This document shows, in pieces, positions 30,242 through 40,107 of a DNA stretch of 64,000 nucleotides; position 1 is the stretch's first letter, and each line of letters begins with the position of its first letter. Both the position numbers and the translations under genes were made by a program. The DNA lies in NCBI RefSeq assembly GCF_001571365.1, contig NZ_BCTQ01000006.1, positions 62,001 to 126,000 of the forward strand, written 5' to 3'. Below the pieces are notes generated by a model. That model did not search any database and was not told where the DNA came from. It saw only the letters and a list, made by a program, of their open reading frames with translations. This stretch comes from Achromobacter denitrificans NBRC 15125. Lineage in GTDB: Bacteria; Pseudomonadota; Gammaproteobacteria; Burkholderiales; Burkholderiaceae_B.

Positions 30242-32320
30242 ATGAATTCGACCCGAACACACACCCGCCCCTCCCTCCGCACCCTGCCCGGCGATTTCTT
30301 CGAATTGCTGGGCTCGATGCGTTTCGCCGTCAGCCTGCTGATGTTCATCTGCGTGGCAAGCCTGGTGGGAACGGTATTGCAGCAGAACCGCTCGTCGAAC
30401 AACTACATCGACCAGTTCGGCCCCTTCTGGTTCGAGGTGTTCGACAAGTTCTCGATCTGGCACGTCTACAACAGCTGGTGGTTCCTGCTGATCATGGGAT
30501 TCCTGGTCGTGTCGACCTCGGTCTGCCTGATCCGCAACGCGCCCAAGATGCTGCGCGACGCGCGCTCGTTCCGCGAGCATGTCCGCGCCAGCAGCCTGCG
30601 CGCCTTCCCCCATCGCGTGGAAACGGAGGCGCCCACCGATGTGCCGCAGACCGCGGCCGGGCTCAAGACCTTGCTGGGCAAGCTGGGGTACGCCGTGCGC
30701 GAACGCCAGGACAAGGACGGCGTGCTGCTCGCGGCCAAGAAGGGCAGCGCGAACCGGCTGGGCTACGTGTTCGCCCACGCGGCCATGGTCATCATCTGCA
30801 TCGGCGGGCTGCTGGACAGTGAATTGCCCGTGCGCCTGCAGGTCATGTTCGGCGACAAGAAGCCCATCGTCGACAACATGCTGATCTCCGAGGTGCCGGA
30901 AAGCGGGCGCCTGTCGGTCAACAATCCGAGCTTCCGCGCCAGCGTGCTGGTGCCCGAGGGCGGGCAGGCCAGCACGGCGGTGGTGATGGTGGGCGACGGC
31001 GCGCTGGTGCAGCCGATGCCGTTCACCCTGAGGCTCAAGAAGTTCGTGGTCGATTATTACTCGACCGGCATGCCCAGCCGTTTCGCCAGCGAGGTGGAGG
31101 TCACCGACCCCGACACCGGCAAGACCTTCGATTCCACCATCGAGGTCAACGAGCCGCTGCGCTTCAAGGGCATGACCGTCTACCAATCGAGTTTCGACGA
31201 TGGCGGCAGCACGGTGGTGCTGAAAGGCTACCCGCTGGTAGGTTCCGGTGATGCGCCGTTTTCAGTCGACGGCACGGTGGGCAAGAAGAGCGAAGTAACT
31301 GCTCACACGGCTTCCGGCCCGCGCAGCATGGGCGTTGAAATCACGGCCCTGCGCCCGATCAACGTCGAGGACCTGACCCGCGGCGATCCCAAGGGCGCGA
31401 ACCAGAGCTTCGCCGACCACGTGGCCTCGGTATCCGGCAGCGCCGCGGGCAAGAAGAACGAGAACCTGCGCAACGTGGGACCCAGCATCGAATACAAGCT
31501 GATCGACGATGCCGGTCAGGCCCACGAGTTCCAGAATTACATGCTGCCGGTCGAACTGGACGGCGCCACGGTCTTCCTGGCCGGCGTGCGCAACAACGCG
31601 TCCGAGCCGTTCCGCTACCTGCGCATCCCGGCGGACGAGGACAGCTCGATCGCCGAATTCATGCGCCTGCGCGCCACGCTGGCCGACCCGGCGGCGCGGC
31701 AGGAGGCGGCCCGCCGCTTCGCCGAGCGCAACAGCCCTTCGGGGACGGATCGCCAGCCCTTGCAGACGGCGGCGGAGCGCGCGCTCGACACCTTCGCCTC
31801 CGGCGGCCTGCAAGCCGTGGCCGCTTTCCTGCAGGCCAATACCCCCGACCAGGACCTGGAAAGGGCGGCCGACGTGGTCATCCGCCTGATCGGCGCCAGC
31901 ATGAACGAACTGCGCGCCATCGAGCGCGAGCGCGCCGGCCTGCCGCCGGTGGCCGCCGAGGGGCCCGACGGCGAGCGCGCGGCGGTGTGGTCGCGCCTGG
32001 CCGTGGCGGCGCTGTCCGACCTGACGGTGTATCCGGCGCCGGTGTTCCTGTCCCTGGCGGACTTCAACCACGTGCAGGCCAGCGTATTCCAGGTCAGCCG
32101 CACGCCGGGCAAGAACACGGTCTACCTGGGCAGCCTGCTGCTGGTCCTGGGCGTTTTCGCGATGTTCTATATTCGAGACCGCCGCATCTGGATCTGGATC
32201 AAGCCGCAAGACAGCGGCAGCAGCGTCCTGGCGGCCATGACGTCCCAGAAGCGTACACTGGACTTCAACCAGGAGTTCGAACGCTTCAAGCAGGCGCTGC
32301 TGCGCCAGAAGAGGTCTTAA
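30242..32320 (+). CDS. ccsB: cytochrome c biogenesis protein CcsB (ResB)
   Basis: A 692-residue ResB family protein, part of the system II cytochrome c synthase. Membrane helices are at the N-terminus (FAVSLLMFICVASLVGTVLQ, then WWFLLIMGFLVVSTSVCL, then GYVFAHAAMVIICIGG) and near the C-terminus (VYLGSLLLVLGVFAMFYIRD). A large periplasmic domain of about 450 residues lies between. SSNNYIDQFGPFWFEVFDKF matches the conserved first loop. The protein is long, as is usual in betaproteobacteria. ccsA follows after 9 nt. Confidence 0.95.
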   Translation: MNSTRTHTRPSLRTLPGDFFELLGSMRFAVSLLMFICVASLVGTVLQQNRSSNNYIDQFGPFWFEVFDKFSIWHVYNSWWFLLIMGFLVVSTSVCLIRNAPKMLRDARSFREHVRASSLRAFPHRVETEAPTDVPQTAAGLKTLLGKLGYAVRERQDKDGVLLAAKKGSANRLGYVFAHAAMVIICIGGLLDSELPVRLQVMFGDKKPIVDNMLISEVPESGRLSVNNPSFRASVLVPEGGQASTAVVMVGDGALVQPMPFTLRLKKFVVDYYSTGMPSRFASEVEVTDPDTGKTFDSTIEVNEPLRFKGMTVYQSSFDDGGSTVVLKGYPLVGSGDAPFSVDGTVGKKSEVTAHTASGPRSMGVEITALRPINVEDLTRGDPKGANQSFADHVASVSGSAAGKKNENLRNVGPSIEYKLIDDAGQAHEFQNYMLPVELDGATVFLAGVRNNASEPFRYLRIPADEDSSIAEFMRLRATLADPAARQEAARRFAERNSPSGTDRQPLQTAAERALDTFASGGLQAVAAFLQANTPDQDLERAADVVIRLIGASMNELRAIERERAGLPPVAAEGPDGERAAVWSRLAVAALSDLTVYPAPVFLSLADFNHVQASVFQVSRTPGKNTVYLGSLLLVLGVFAMFYIRDRRIWIWIKPQDSGSSVLAAMTSQKRTLDFNQEFERFKQALLRQKRS

Positions 32321-32329
32321 GGTTCCCCT

Positions 32330-33697
32330 ATGTCCACGACGACCACCACGCATCCCTCGCCGCCGGAAACGCTGACCGCGTCGCCGGACCTGCTCTGGCA
32401 GGACAGCCTGTCCGAAACCGGCGACAGCCGCGCCCAGCGCGGCAAGCCCGACTGGACCGACATCGTCTTCTTCCTGCTGCTGTCGGCGGGCGCGGCCTTC
32501 GCGCTGACCCGCTACAGCGGCGCGATGGACTATTACGAGAAAATCATCCTGTGCGGCACCGTGCCGGCCCTGGCCTGGATGGGCTGGCTGTGGCGTCCGC
32601 TGCGCCACCTGATGATCGCCTGTGCCATCGCGGCCGGACTGGCCCTGATGCTGTACGGCAACGATCTGGCCCGCGCCGAGCAGGTGTTCTTCCTGAAATA
32701 CCTGTTCTCTTCGCAATCCGCCATTCTCTGGATGTGCGCACTGTTCGCGCTGGCCACGGTCTGCTATTGGATCGGCGTTTTCAGTCCCACGGCCGCCTGG
32801 CTCGGCACGGCGCTGACCTGGGGCGCGGTGTTCGCGGGCACCACGGGTTTGCTGGTGCGCTGGCGCGAGGGGCACCTGATGGGGCCGGACCTGGGCCACA
32901 TCCCCGTCAGCAACCTGTATGAAGTGTTCGTGCTTTTTTCGCTGATCACGGCGCTGTTCTACCTCTACTACGAGCGCAAGTACGCCACGCGCGCGCTGGG
33001 CGGCTTCGTGCTGCTGGTGGTGACCTCGGCCGTCGTGTTCCTGCTCTGGTATTCGTTCACGCGCGACGCGGGGCAGATCCAGCCGCTGGTGCCGGCGCTC
33101 AAGAGCTGGTGGATGAAGCTGCACGTGCCGGCGAATTTCATCGGCTACGGCACCTTTTCGCTGGCCGCCATGGTCGGTTTCGCCTACCTGGTCAAGCAAC
33201 ATGGGCAGACCACGTCCTGGGCCAAGCTGGCGCCGCTGTTCGTGCTGGGCGTGCTGCTGTGCGCCGAACCCATGGTGTTCCGCACCGATGGCCTGTCGGC
33301 CACCTGGATGCTGTATTTCGGCGTGGGGGCGGTGATCATCGGCGCCATCCTGCTGGGCCGCCGACGCATCGCCGATGCGCTGCCGTCGCTGGAGGTGCTG
33401 GACGACATCATGTATCGGGCCATCGCGATCGGCTTCGCGTTCTTCACGGTCGCCACCATCCTCGGCGCCTTGTGGGCGGCCGACGCCTGGGGCGCCTACT
33501 GGCAATGGGACCCGAAGGAGACCTGGGCGCTGATCGTGTGGCTGAATTACGCGGCTTGGCTGCACATGCGCCTGATCAAGGGGCTGCGCGGCACCATGGC
33601 GGCCTACTGGGCGCTGATGGGCCTGCTGATCACGGGGTTCGCCTTCCTGGGCGTGAACATGTTCCTGTCGGGGCTGCACTCCTACGGCGAACTGTGA
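32330..33697 (+). CDS. ccsA: cytochrome c biogenesis protein CcsA (ResC)
   Basis: A 455-residue polytopic protein of the haem-handling superfamily. The tryptophan-rich WWD haem-binding segment reads WGAYWQWDPKETWALIVWL, with flanking His candidates in LNYAAWLHMRL and FLSGLHSYGEL. With CcsB it exports haem and ligates it to the CXXCH motifs of apocytochromes. An N-terminal extension of about 110 residues adds further helices, typical of the betaproteobacterial form. Confidence 0.95.
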   Translation: MSTTTTTHPSPPETLTASPDLLWQDSLSETGDSRAQRGKPDWTDIVFFLLLSAGAAFALTRYSGAMDYYEKIILCGTVPALAWMGWLWRPLRHLMIACAIAAGLALMLYGNDLARAEQVFFLKYLFSSQSAILWMCALFALATVCYWIGVFSPTAAWLGTALTWGAVFAGTTGLLVRWREGHLMGPDLGHIPVSNLYEVFVLFSLITALFYLYYERKYATRALGGFVLLVVTSAVVFLLWYSFTRDAGQIQPLVPALKSWWMKLHVPANFIGYGTFSLAAMVGFAYLVKQHGQTTSWAKLAPLFVLGVLLCAEPMVFRTDGLSATWMLYFGVGAVIIGAILLGRRRIADALPSLEVLDDIMYRAIAIGFAFFTVATILGALWAADAWGAYWQWDPKETWALIVWLNYAAWLHMRLIKGLRGTMAAYWALMGLLITGFAFLGVNMFLSGLHSYGEL

Positions 33698-33720
33698 CCG
33701 CCTTGCCGCGGACACCATCG

Positions 33721-33748
33721 AAAAAGGCCCCGAGGGGCCTTTTTTTTC
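33721..33748. terminator. bidirectional intrinsic terminator
   Basis: Five A, GGCCC-CGAG-GGGCC and then eight T lie between the convergent ccsA and lysA genes. The flanking A and T tracts let it serve both strands. Confidence 0.9.
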
Positions 33749-33803
33749 GCCGGTGGCCCAAGAAAAAATACCCCCTCGGGGGGCAGCAGTTCGGATCCGG
33801 CGC

Positions 33804-35096
33804 TCAGGGCAGGGTGGATTCGCCCTTGAGCAGGTCGTCCAGCGTTTCCCGCCGGCGCACCACGTAGTATTTGTCGCCGTCGACCATGACTTCGGCCGGG
33901 CGGGGGCGGGCGTTGTAGTTGCTGGCCATGGCCATGCTGTAGGCGCCCGCGGATTCCACCGCCAGCAGATCGCCCTGCTCGATGGCCAGCATGCGCTGCT
34001 TCGCCAGCCAGTCGGCGCTTTCGCAGACCGGGCCGACGATGTCGTAGACGGTTTCCGCGCCGGCGCGGGGATGCACGGGGCGCACGCCGTGGAAGGCCTC
34101 GTACAGGGCCGGACGCAGCAGGTCGTTCATGGCCGCGTCCACGATGGCGAAATTGCGCGCTTCCGCATGCTTGAGGTACTGGACCGTGGTCAGCAGCACG
34201 CCGGCGTTGCCGACCAGCGAGCGGCCGGGTTCGAGCACGAGGTGCAGGTGCCCCAGGCCGCGGGCCTGCAGGCGTTCGAAGACCGGGTCGAGCAGCGCCT
34301 TGGGCGAAGGCGGGGTCTCGTCCGTATAGCGGATGCCCAGCCCGCCTCCGAGATCCAGATGGTTGAGCCGGATGCCGGCCTCGGCCAGCTTGTCGACCAG
34401 GTCCAGCAGTTTTTCAAGCGCGTCGAAATAGGGGCTGATGTCGGTGAGCTGGGAGCCGATATGGCAGTCCAGCCCCACGATGTCCAGGGCCGGCAGCGAT
34501 TGCGCGACGCGATAGACGTCCAGCGCCGACTCGATGGCGATGCCGAACTTGTTTTCCTTCAGGCCGGTGGAAATGTAGGGGTGGGTCTGCGCGTCCACGT
34601 CCGGATTGACCCGCAGCGAAACGGGCGCGCGCGTGCCCATGTGCTGCGCGACCTCGGACAGCCGGTGCAATTCGGCTTCGGATTCCACGTTGAAGCATTT
34701 GACCTTGGCCGCGAGCGCGTCGTGCATTTCCCAGGCCTGCTTGCCCACGCCCGAAAACACGATCCGGGACGGGTCGGCGCCGGCCGCCAGGGCGCGCTTG
34801 AGCTCCCCGCCGGACACGATGTCGAAACCGGCGCCCAGGCGCGCGAATTCCTTCAGGACGGCCAGGTTGGAATTGGCCTTCATGCCGTAGCAGACCAGCA
34901 CCGGGCGCTGCCCGACGGCGCTGCGGTAGGATTCCCAGGCGGCCTTGAGCGCGGCGCGCGAATAAACGTACAGCGGAGTGCCCAGGCGTTCGGCCAGGTG
35001 GTTCAGCGGCACGTCCTCGGCGTACAGGACGTTGTTGCGGAACTGGAAGTACGGGTGTCCGGCCAGTTCAGGCTGCGCGGGGAATCGGGAGGTCAT
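33804..35096 (-). CDS. lysA: diaminopimelate decarboxylase
   Basis: A 430-residue fold-III PLP enzyme for the last step of lysine synthesis (meso-diaminopimelate to lysine). The PLP lysine is in VCYGMKANSNLAVLKEF. Phosphate and substrate sites appear in HLDLGGGLGIRY and LVLEPGRSLVGNAG, and the C-terminal active-site Cys region is VGPVCESADWLA. The ATG at 35096 overlaps the lptM stop by four bases. The lptM-lysA order, divergent from cyaY, is conserved in many proteobacteria. Confidence 0.96.
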   Translation of the reverse strand: MTSRFPAQPELAGHPYFQFRNNVLYAEDVPLNHLAERLGTPLYVYSRAALKAAWESYRSAVGQRPVLVCYGMKANSNLAVLKEFARLGAGFDIVSGGELKRALAAGADPSRIVFSGVGKQAWEMHDALAAKVKCFNVESEAELHRLSEVAQHMGTRAPVSLRVNPDVDAQTHPYISTGLKENKFGIAIESALDVYRVAQSLPALDIVGLDCHIGSQLTDISPYFDALEKLLDLVDKLAEAGIRLNHLDLGGGLGIRYTDETPPSPKALLDPVFERLQARGLGHLHLVLEPGRSLVGNAGVLLTTVQYLKHAEARNFAIVDAAMNDLLRPALYEAFHGVRPVHPRAGAETVYDIVGPVCESADWLAKQRMLAIEQGDLLAVESAGAYSMAMASNYNARPRPAEVMVDGDKYYVVRRRETLDDLLKGESTLP

Positions 35097-35251
35097 AGAA
35101 TCGGAGGGGTGGGCGGTATCGGCACCGTGGGCTGCTGCTGCGTGCCCGAGGGCGGCTTGCCATCCGGCGTCGGCATATACAACGGCCCCTTGTACCCGCA
35201 GGCCGCCACCATGCCGGTCGTCACTAGCGTGGCTACAATGCGAAGAGCCAT
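35093..35251 (-). CDS. lptM: LPS translocon maturation chaperone LptM (YifL-type lipoprotein)
   Basis: A 52-residue lipoprotein. A hydrophobic signal ends in a lipobox VAAC, followed immediately by GYKGPLYMPTPDGKPP, the family hallmark. The rest is Pro-rich. Family members assist oxidation and maturation of LptD in the outer membrane. The start at 35251 (MALRIVATLVTTG) gives a normal signal length; the longer frame to 35509 runs through cyaY and is a shadow. It is coupled to lysA. Confidence 0.85.
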   Translation of the reverse strand: MALRIVATLVTTGMVAACGYKGPLYMPTPDGKPPSGTQQQPTVPIPPTPPIL

Positions 35252-35306
35252 GCGGCTGAATGCCAATTGGAACACTGGGAACTCCGTAATTCTTGCAGGC
35301 TCGATT

Positions 35307-35636
35307 ATGACCGAAACCGAATTTCTTGCGTTGATCGACCAGGTGCTGGACAGCATCGAAAGCCAGGCCGATGACTGGGCGGCTTCGCTTGACGTCGATA
35401 TCGAAACCAGCCGCAGCGGCAATGTGCTGACTCTGGTCTTCGAAGACAATACCCATGTCGTGGTGAACAGCCAGGCTGCCATGCAGGAGCTTTGGGTGGC
35501 GGCGCGCACCGGGGGCTTTCACTACCGTTACGACGGCTTGCACTGGAACGATACCCGAGGCGGCCCGCAATTGCCGGATGCTCTGTCGCAAATCTGTTCC
35601 GCCGCGGCCGGCGTCCCCGTGACGATACGCCTGTAG
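35307..35636 (+). CDS. cyaY: iron-sulfur cluster assembly protein CyaY (frataxin)
   Basis: A 109-residue bacterial frataxin. It has an acidic first helix (MTETEFLALIDQVLDSIESQ with further Asp and Glu), then strands LTLVFEDNTHVVVNSQ, ELWVAARTGGFHYRYDGLHW and ALSQICSAAAG. It binds iron and tunes cysteine desulfurase activity in Fe-S assembly. It is divergent from lptM-lysA. Confidence 0.95.
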   Translation: MTETEFLALIDQVLDSIESQADDWAASLDVDIETSRSGNVLTLVFEDNTHVVVNSQAAMQELWVAARTGGFHYRYDGLHWNDTRGGPQLPDALSQICSAAAGVPVTIRL

Positions 35637-35662
35637 GCAGCACGCAGCACACCGCGTGCCTG

Positions 35663-35688
35663 ACGCCCCCTGTCTGTGGGGGCGTTTT
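35663..35688 (+). terminator. terminator after cyaY
   Basis: An ACGCCCCC/GGGGGCGT stem with a seven-base loop is followed by TTTT, 26 bp after the cyaY stop. Confidence 0.85.
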
Positions 35689-35761
35689 CATTTCCGGGCC
35701 CGGATCCGGGGCCCGCGCCCGCCCCGTGGGGCGCCCCGGCCCCGGTAATGCTCAATGAACC

Positions 35762-35791
35762 AAAAAAAAAGCCGGCCCATCGGGCCGGCCT
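35762..35791 (-). terminator. terminator after the PBP1A gene
   Basis: On the minus strand, a GGGCCGGC-type stem (arms 35771-35778 and 35782-35789) is followed by nine T, 17 bp past the stop codon. Confidence 0.9.
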
Positions 35792-35807
35792 GTCTTGCCT
35801 GGGACTG

Positions 35808-38255
35808 TCAGAAGTTGAGTTTCTGCGTCCAGGGCGCGTTGCTCTGCGTGCCCACTTCCGGGGCGACCTTGATGCGGGTTTCCTCGCTGGTGCTGCCGTT
35901 CAGGCCGTTGAGGAATTCGCCCAGTGTGTCGGCCTCGGGCAGGCCCAGCCGCGCGACGGCCTGGCCCGGCGGGAATTCCGAGAAGTAGAACTCGCCGTTT
36001 TCCACGAGGAGGCCGTCGGGGCGGGGGCGGGGCTTCTCTTCGGGCACGCCCTTGAGCACTTCCTGCATGTAGTCGACCCAGATCGGCATGGCGACGCCGC
36101 CGCCGGTTTCGCGCGAGCCCAGCGACTTGGGCTGGTCGAACCCCAGCCACGCGGTGGCCACCAGCGACGGGGTGTAGCCGGAGAACCAGGCATCGACGGA
36201 TTCGTTGGTGGTGCCGGTCTTGCCGGCGATGTCGTTGCGCTTGAGCAGCACGCGGGCGCGGGCGGCGGTGCCGTAGGTGGCCACGCCGCGCAGGATGTCG
36301 TCCATGACCCAGGCGGTGCGCGGATCGATGGCGCGCGCCGCGGCGTCGCCGGCCACGACCGGCTTGGACTGCATGATGACCTTGCCGCTGCTGTCGGTGA
36401 CGCGGTCGATCAGGTAGGGCGTGACGCGGTAGCCGCCGTTGGCGAACACCGAGAAGGCGCCGGCGAGCTGCAACGGGGTGACCGAGCCGGCGCCCAGCGC
36501 CAGCGGCAGCACGGCCGGCTGGCGGGCTTTGTCGAAGCCGAAGCGGGTCAGGTAGTCCTGCGCGTATTGCGGGCCGATGGCCTGCAGGATACGGATCGAC
36601 ACCATGTTCTTGGACTTGTACAGGCCCTGGCGCAGGGTCAGCATGGGCTCGTACTGGTTGCCGTAGTTCTTCGGATTCCAGGCCTTGGAGCCGGTCTGCG
36701 CCGCCGTCAGCTCGAACGGCTGGTCCGAAATCTGCGTGCCGGGCGTCAGGCCGCGCTCCAGCGAGGCGGCGTAGATGAACGGCTTGATGTTCGAGCCCGG
36801 CTGGCGCCAGGCCTGCGTCACGCGGTTGAAGTTGCCGCGGTAGAAGTCGAAACCGCCGACCATGGCGCGGATGGAGCCGTCCTGCGGCGACAGCGCCACG
36901 AAGGCCGCCTGCACCGAGGGCAGGTTGATGATTTCCCAGTTGTCGCCGAACTTGCGGATATAGACCACCGAGCCGCGCTTGATGCGCTGTTCGGGCTTGG
37001 CCTTGTCGTTCAGGGCGCGCGCGACCACGCCCAGCACCTTCTTGTCGGTGACGGTGATGATCTCTCGCGAGCTGCGGGCCAGCTTCACTTCCGTGGGGCT
37101 GGCAGACAGCACCAGCGCGGTCAGCAGGTCGCCGCTGTCGCCGAATTTGTCGAACACGCCGTCGAGGAACTCATCGAGCGCCTGCGGGTTGTTCTCGGTG
37201 CCGGGGGGCAGGTCCAGCTGTTCCTCGGGGCCGGGGTAGGGCGCGCGGCGCGTGTATTCGAGCACGCCTTCGCGCACGGCGCGATAGGCCGCTTCCTGGT
37301 CCTTGGACTGCACGGTGGTGTAAATGTTGATACCGCGCGAATAGACGTTGTCCTGGTACACATTGAACAGCAGCTGGCGCGCCAGTTCCGCCACGTATTC
37401 GCCGTGGATGGAATAGCCGCCGGCCGGCGTGCCCTCGGCCGACTTCATGACGATGGGCTGGGCCATCGCCTGCTTGTATTCGGGTTCGGTCAGGTAGCCC
37501 AGCGAGTGCATGCGGCCCAGCACGTAGCGCTGGCGAAGCTCGGCGCGCGGGCGGTTCGAGATCGGATTGAAGCGCGAGGGAGCTTTGGGGATGCCGGCCA
37601 GCATGGCGGCTTCGGCCGGGGTCACCTCGGACAGGGGCTTGCCGAAATAGGTGCGCGAGGCGGCGGCGAAGCCGTAGGCGCGGTGGCCCAGGTAGATCTG
37701 GTTCATGTAGAGCTCCAGGATCTGGTCCTTGGTGAGCTCCGATTCGATCTTGAAGGTCAGCAGCAGTTCATAGAACTTGCGCGAATAGGTCTTTTCCGAC
37801 GACAGGTAGAAGTTGCGGGCCACCTGCATCGTGATCGTGCTGGCGCCTTGCGTCTTCGACATGTTGATCAGGTTGGTCAGGCCCGCCCGCACCACGCCGG
37901 TCCAGTCGATCCCGCCGTGCTGGTAGAAGCGGTCGTCCTCGGCCGCCAGCACCGCGGACTTCATCACGTCCGGGATTTCGTTGAAGCGCAGCACGTTGCG
38001 GCGTTCTTCGCCGAACTCGCCGATCAGGACGCGATCCGCCGTGTAGACGCGCAGCGGCACCCGCGGGCGGTAGTCCGTCATGGCGTTCAGGTCGGGCAGG
38101 TTGGGCCAGGCCAGCGCGAGCGCCATTCCCGCCAGCAGGACGCCGCACAGGAAGAGGCCGGCACAGAAGATGCCGGTCTTGACGAAGAATCGCAGTATCG
38201 GGGAGCCGCTCTTGGCGGGCTTGTCTTTCTTGGAGGAATTCTGGGGCTTGCTCAT
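35808..38255 (-). CDS. mrcA: penicillin-binding protein 1A (class A PBP)
   Basis: An 815-residue bifunctional murein synthase. One N-terminal membrane anchor ([20 protein letters not shown]) is followed by the GT51 glycosyltransferase domain, with catalytic Glu in [32 protein letters not shown] and [16 protein letters not shown]. An OB-like insert follows, typical of PBP1A. The transpeptidase domain has nucleophile SNIK in [21 protein letters not shown] as the SxN-like box and [13 protein letters not shown]. It polymerises and cross-links peptidoglycan in the periplasm. It is divergent from aroK, a position seen widely in proteobacteria. Confidence 0.96.
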   Translation of the reverse strand: MSKPQNSSKKDKPAKSGSPILRFFVKTGIFCAGLFLCGVLLAGMALALAWPNLPDLNAMTDYRPRVPLRVYTADRVLIGEFGEERRNVLRFNEIPDVMKSAVLAAEDDRFYQHGGIDWTGVVRAGLTNLINMSKTQGASTITMQVARNFYLSSEKTYSRKFYELLLTFKIESELTKDQILELYMNQIYLGHRAYGFAAASRTYFGKPLSEVTPAEAAMLAGIPKAPSRFNPISNRPRAELRQRYVLGRMHSLGYLTEPEYKQAMAQPIVMKSAEGTPAGGYSIHGEYVAELARQLLFNVYQDNVYSRGINIYTTVQSKDQEAAYRAVREGVLEYTRRAPYPGPEEQLDLPPGTENNPQALDEFLDGVFDKFGDSGDLLTALVLSASPTEVKLARSSREIITVTDKKVLGVVARALNDKAKPEQRIKRGSVVYIRKFGDNWEIINLPSVQAAFVALSPQDGSIRAMVGGFDFYRGNFNRVTQAWRQPGSNIKPFIYAASLERGLTPGTQISDQPFELTAAQTGSKAWNPKNYGNQYEPMLTLRQGLYKSKNMVSIRILQAIGPQYAQDYLTRFGFDKARQPAVLPLALGAGSVTPLQLAGAFSVFANGGYRVTPYLIDRVTDSSGKVIMQSKPVVAGDAAARAIDPRTAWVMDDILRGVATYGTAARARVLLKRNDIAGKTGTTNESVDAWFSGYTPSLVATAWLGFDQPKSLGSRETGGGVAMPIWVDYMQEVLKGVPEEKPRPRPDGLLVENGEFYFSEFPPGQAVARLGLPEADTLGEFLNGLNGSTSEETRIKVAPEVGTQSNAPWTQKLNF

Positions 38256-38369
38256 CGCGGCGATTTTACGGGTATCTCCGGTCCGGGCTTAGCGCGGGGA
38301 ACCGGTTTCTGTAACAAGATTGTTCAGTGTGGTGCGCGGGCAACTGGCGGCAAATGTGATAATGCCGAC

Positions 38370-39011
38370 ATGAACGTTTCCGCTATCTCATGTCCGGAGG
38401 CTGCCCCGGACCCGGCGTCCCCCGGCGATACGCCCGAAAATCCGCCCTGCGCCACGGAGTGCGTGGGCGGGACCGCGTCGCTGCCACATGACCTGCCCGT
38501 CTTCCTGGTCGGGATGATGGGCGCGGGCAAGACGACCATAGGCCGTGGCCTGGCGCGTGCGCTGGGGCGCGAGTTTGTGGATCTGGATCATGAGCTCGAG
38601 GCGCGTTGCGGCGTGCGGGTGCCGGTAATCTTCGAAATCGAGGGGGAAGCCGGTTTCCGTCGCCGGGAAGCCGCCGCCTTGGAAGAGTGTACCCAACGGC
38701 GCAACATAATTCTTGCCACGGGCGGGGGAGCCATCCTTGCGGCCGAGAACCGCCAGCGCCTGCACGAGCGCGGCATCGTGGTCTACCTGCGGGCCAGCGT
38801 GGACGAATTGTTCCGCCGCACCTGCCGCGACCGCAATCGTCCCCTGCTGGCCACCGCGGACCCGCGCGGCACCCTGCGCGACCTGATGACCCTGCGGGAA
38901 CCCCTCTACAAGGAAGTGGCCGACATGGTGGTGGAAACGGGGTCCATGCCCGTCCATACCCTGGTCAAGGCCCTGCTGCCGCAATTACAAGCCTTTGAGA
39001 AGCGCATATGA
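38370..39011 (+). CDS. aroK: shikimate kinase
   Basis: A 213-residue protein whose kinase fold starts near residue 48: Walker [40 protein letters not shown] and [12 protein letters not shown], then the lid RDRNRPLLA. It phosphorylates shikimate in aromatic amino-acid synthesis. The first 45 residues are Pro, Cys and Ser-rich and absent from the standard 170-175-residue enzyme. A downstream start (GTG 38462) is possible, so the extension may not be translated. Its TGA overlaps aroB. Confidence 0.94.
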   Translation: MNVSAISCPEAAPDPASPGDTPENPPCATECVGGTASLPHDLPVFLVGMMGAGKTTIGRGLARALGREFVDLDHELEARCGVRVPVIFEIEGEAGFRRREAAALEECTQRRNIILATGGGAILAAENRQRLHERGIVVYLRASVDELFRRTCRDRNRPLLATADPRGTLRDLMTLREPLYKEVADMVVETGSMPVHTLVKALLPQLQAFEKRI

Positions 39012-40084
39012 ACGTTGTTGACGTCGACACCCCGGGCGGAAGCTATCCCATCCATATCGGCCCGGGCCGCCTGGACGCCCTGGACCAATGCATTCCCGCC
39101 GACGCCACCGCGATCGCCGTGGTGACCAACCCGACCGTGGCCGCCCTGTACGGCGAGCGCGCCGAAGCCGCGCTGGCGCGGACCGGCAAGCGGGTGCTGC
39201 GCATTGAGCTGCCCGACGGCGAGGCCTACAAGGACTGGCAATCGCTGAACCTGATCTTCGACGCGCTCCTGGCCCAGCGCCTGGACCGCCGCTGCGTGCT
39301 GGTGGCGCTGGGCGGCGGCGTGATCGGCGATATGACGGGCTTCGCCGCCGCCGTGTACATGCGCGGCGTGCGCTTCCTGCAGGTGCCCACGACCTTGCTG
39401 GCGCAGGTGGATTCGTCCGTGGGCGGCAAGACCGCCGTCAACCATCCGCTGGGCAAGAACATGATCGGCGCGTTCTACCAGCCGATCGCCGTCGAAATCG
39501 ATACCGACGTGCTGGGCACCCTGCCGGCGCGCGAGGTTTCCGCGGGCCTGGCCGAAGTGATCAAGTACGGCCTGATCCTGGATCCGGCGTTCTGGGCCTG
39601 GTGCGAGGAAAACGCGCAGAAGCTGCGCGCGCTGGATCCGGAGGCGGTCGCCTACGCCATCCGCCGCTCGTGCGAACTCAAGGCGCAGGTGGTGGGCAAG
39701 GACGAGCGTGAATCCGGCCTGCGCGCCATCCTGAACCTGGGCCACACCTTCGGCCACGCCATCGAATCGGGGCTGGGCTACGGCGCCTGGCTGCACGGCG
39801 AGGCGGTCGGTTGCGGCATGGTGCAGGCGGCCGAGTTGTCGGCCGACGTCGCCGGCTTCGACCGCGACGACGTGGCGCGCGTGCGTGCCCTGGTGACCGC
39901 CATCGGCTGCCCGGCCGTAGCCCCCGACCTGGGAGCGGACCGCTGGCTGGAACTGATGCAGGTGGACAAGAAAACCGAAGGCGGCTCGATCCGCTACGTG
40001 CTCATGACCCGCATCGGAGAGGCCGTCACCCGGGCGGCCCCCGACGATGCCGTGCGCGCCGTCCTGGCCCGCACCACCCAATAG
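39008..40084 (+). CDS. aroB: 3-dehydroquinate synthase
   Basis: A 358-residue NAD and metal-dependent cyclase making dehydroquinate from DAHP. Seen: [40 protein letters not shown] and [11 protein letters not shown] with metal-binding His. It is translationally coupled to aroK by a four-base overlap, the usual aroKB pair. Confidence 0.97.
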   Translation: MNVVDVDTPGGSYPIHIGPGRLDALDQCIPADATAIAVVTNPTVAALYGERAEAALARTGKRVLRIELPDGEAYKDWQSLNLIFDALLAQRLDRRCVLVALGGGVIGDMTGFAAAVYMRGVRFLQVPTTLLAQVDSSVGGKTAVNHPLGKNMIGAFYQPIAVEIDTDVLGTLPAREVSAGLAEVIKYGLILDPAFWAWCEENAQKLRALDPEAVAYAIRRSCELKAQVVGKDERESGLRAILNLGHTFGHAIESGLGYGAWLHGEAVGCGMVQAAELSADVAGFDRDDVARVRALVTAIGCPAVAPDLGADRWLELMQVDKKTEGGSIRYVLMTRIGEAVTRAAPDDAVRAVLARTTQ

Positions 40085-40107
40085 CCGCCAGGGAGACGGT
40101 GTTGCAG

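Noticed and set aside
31262-33718. 818-residue minus-strand frame opposite ccsB and ccsA
   Set aside because: Composition is typical of antisense frames in high-GC DNA, and both plus-strand genes are intact and recognised.
35676-38369. Long upstream extension of the aroK frame (1111 residues in total)
   Set aside because: It runs antisense through the whole PBP1A gene; only the part from 38370 encodes shikimate kinase.
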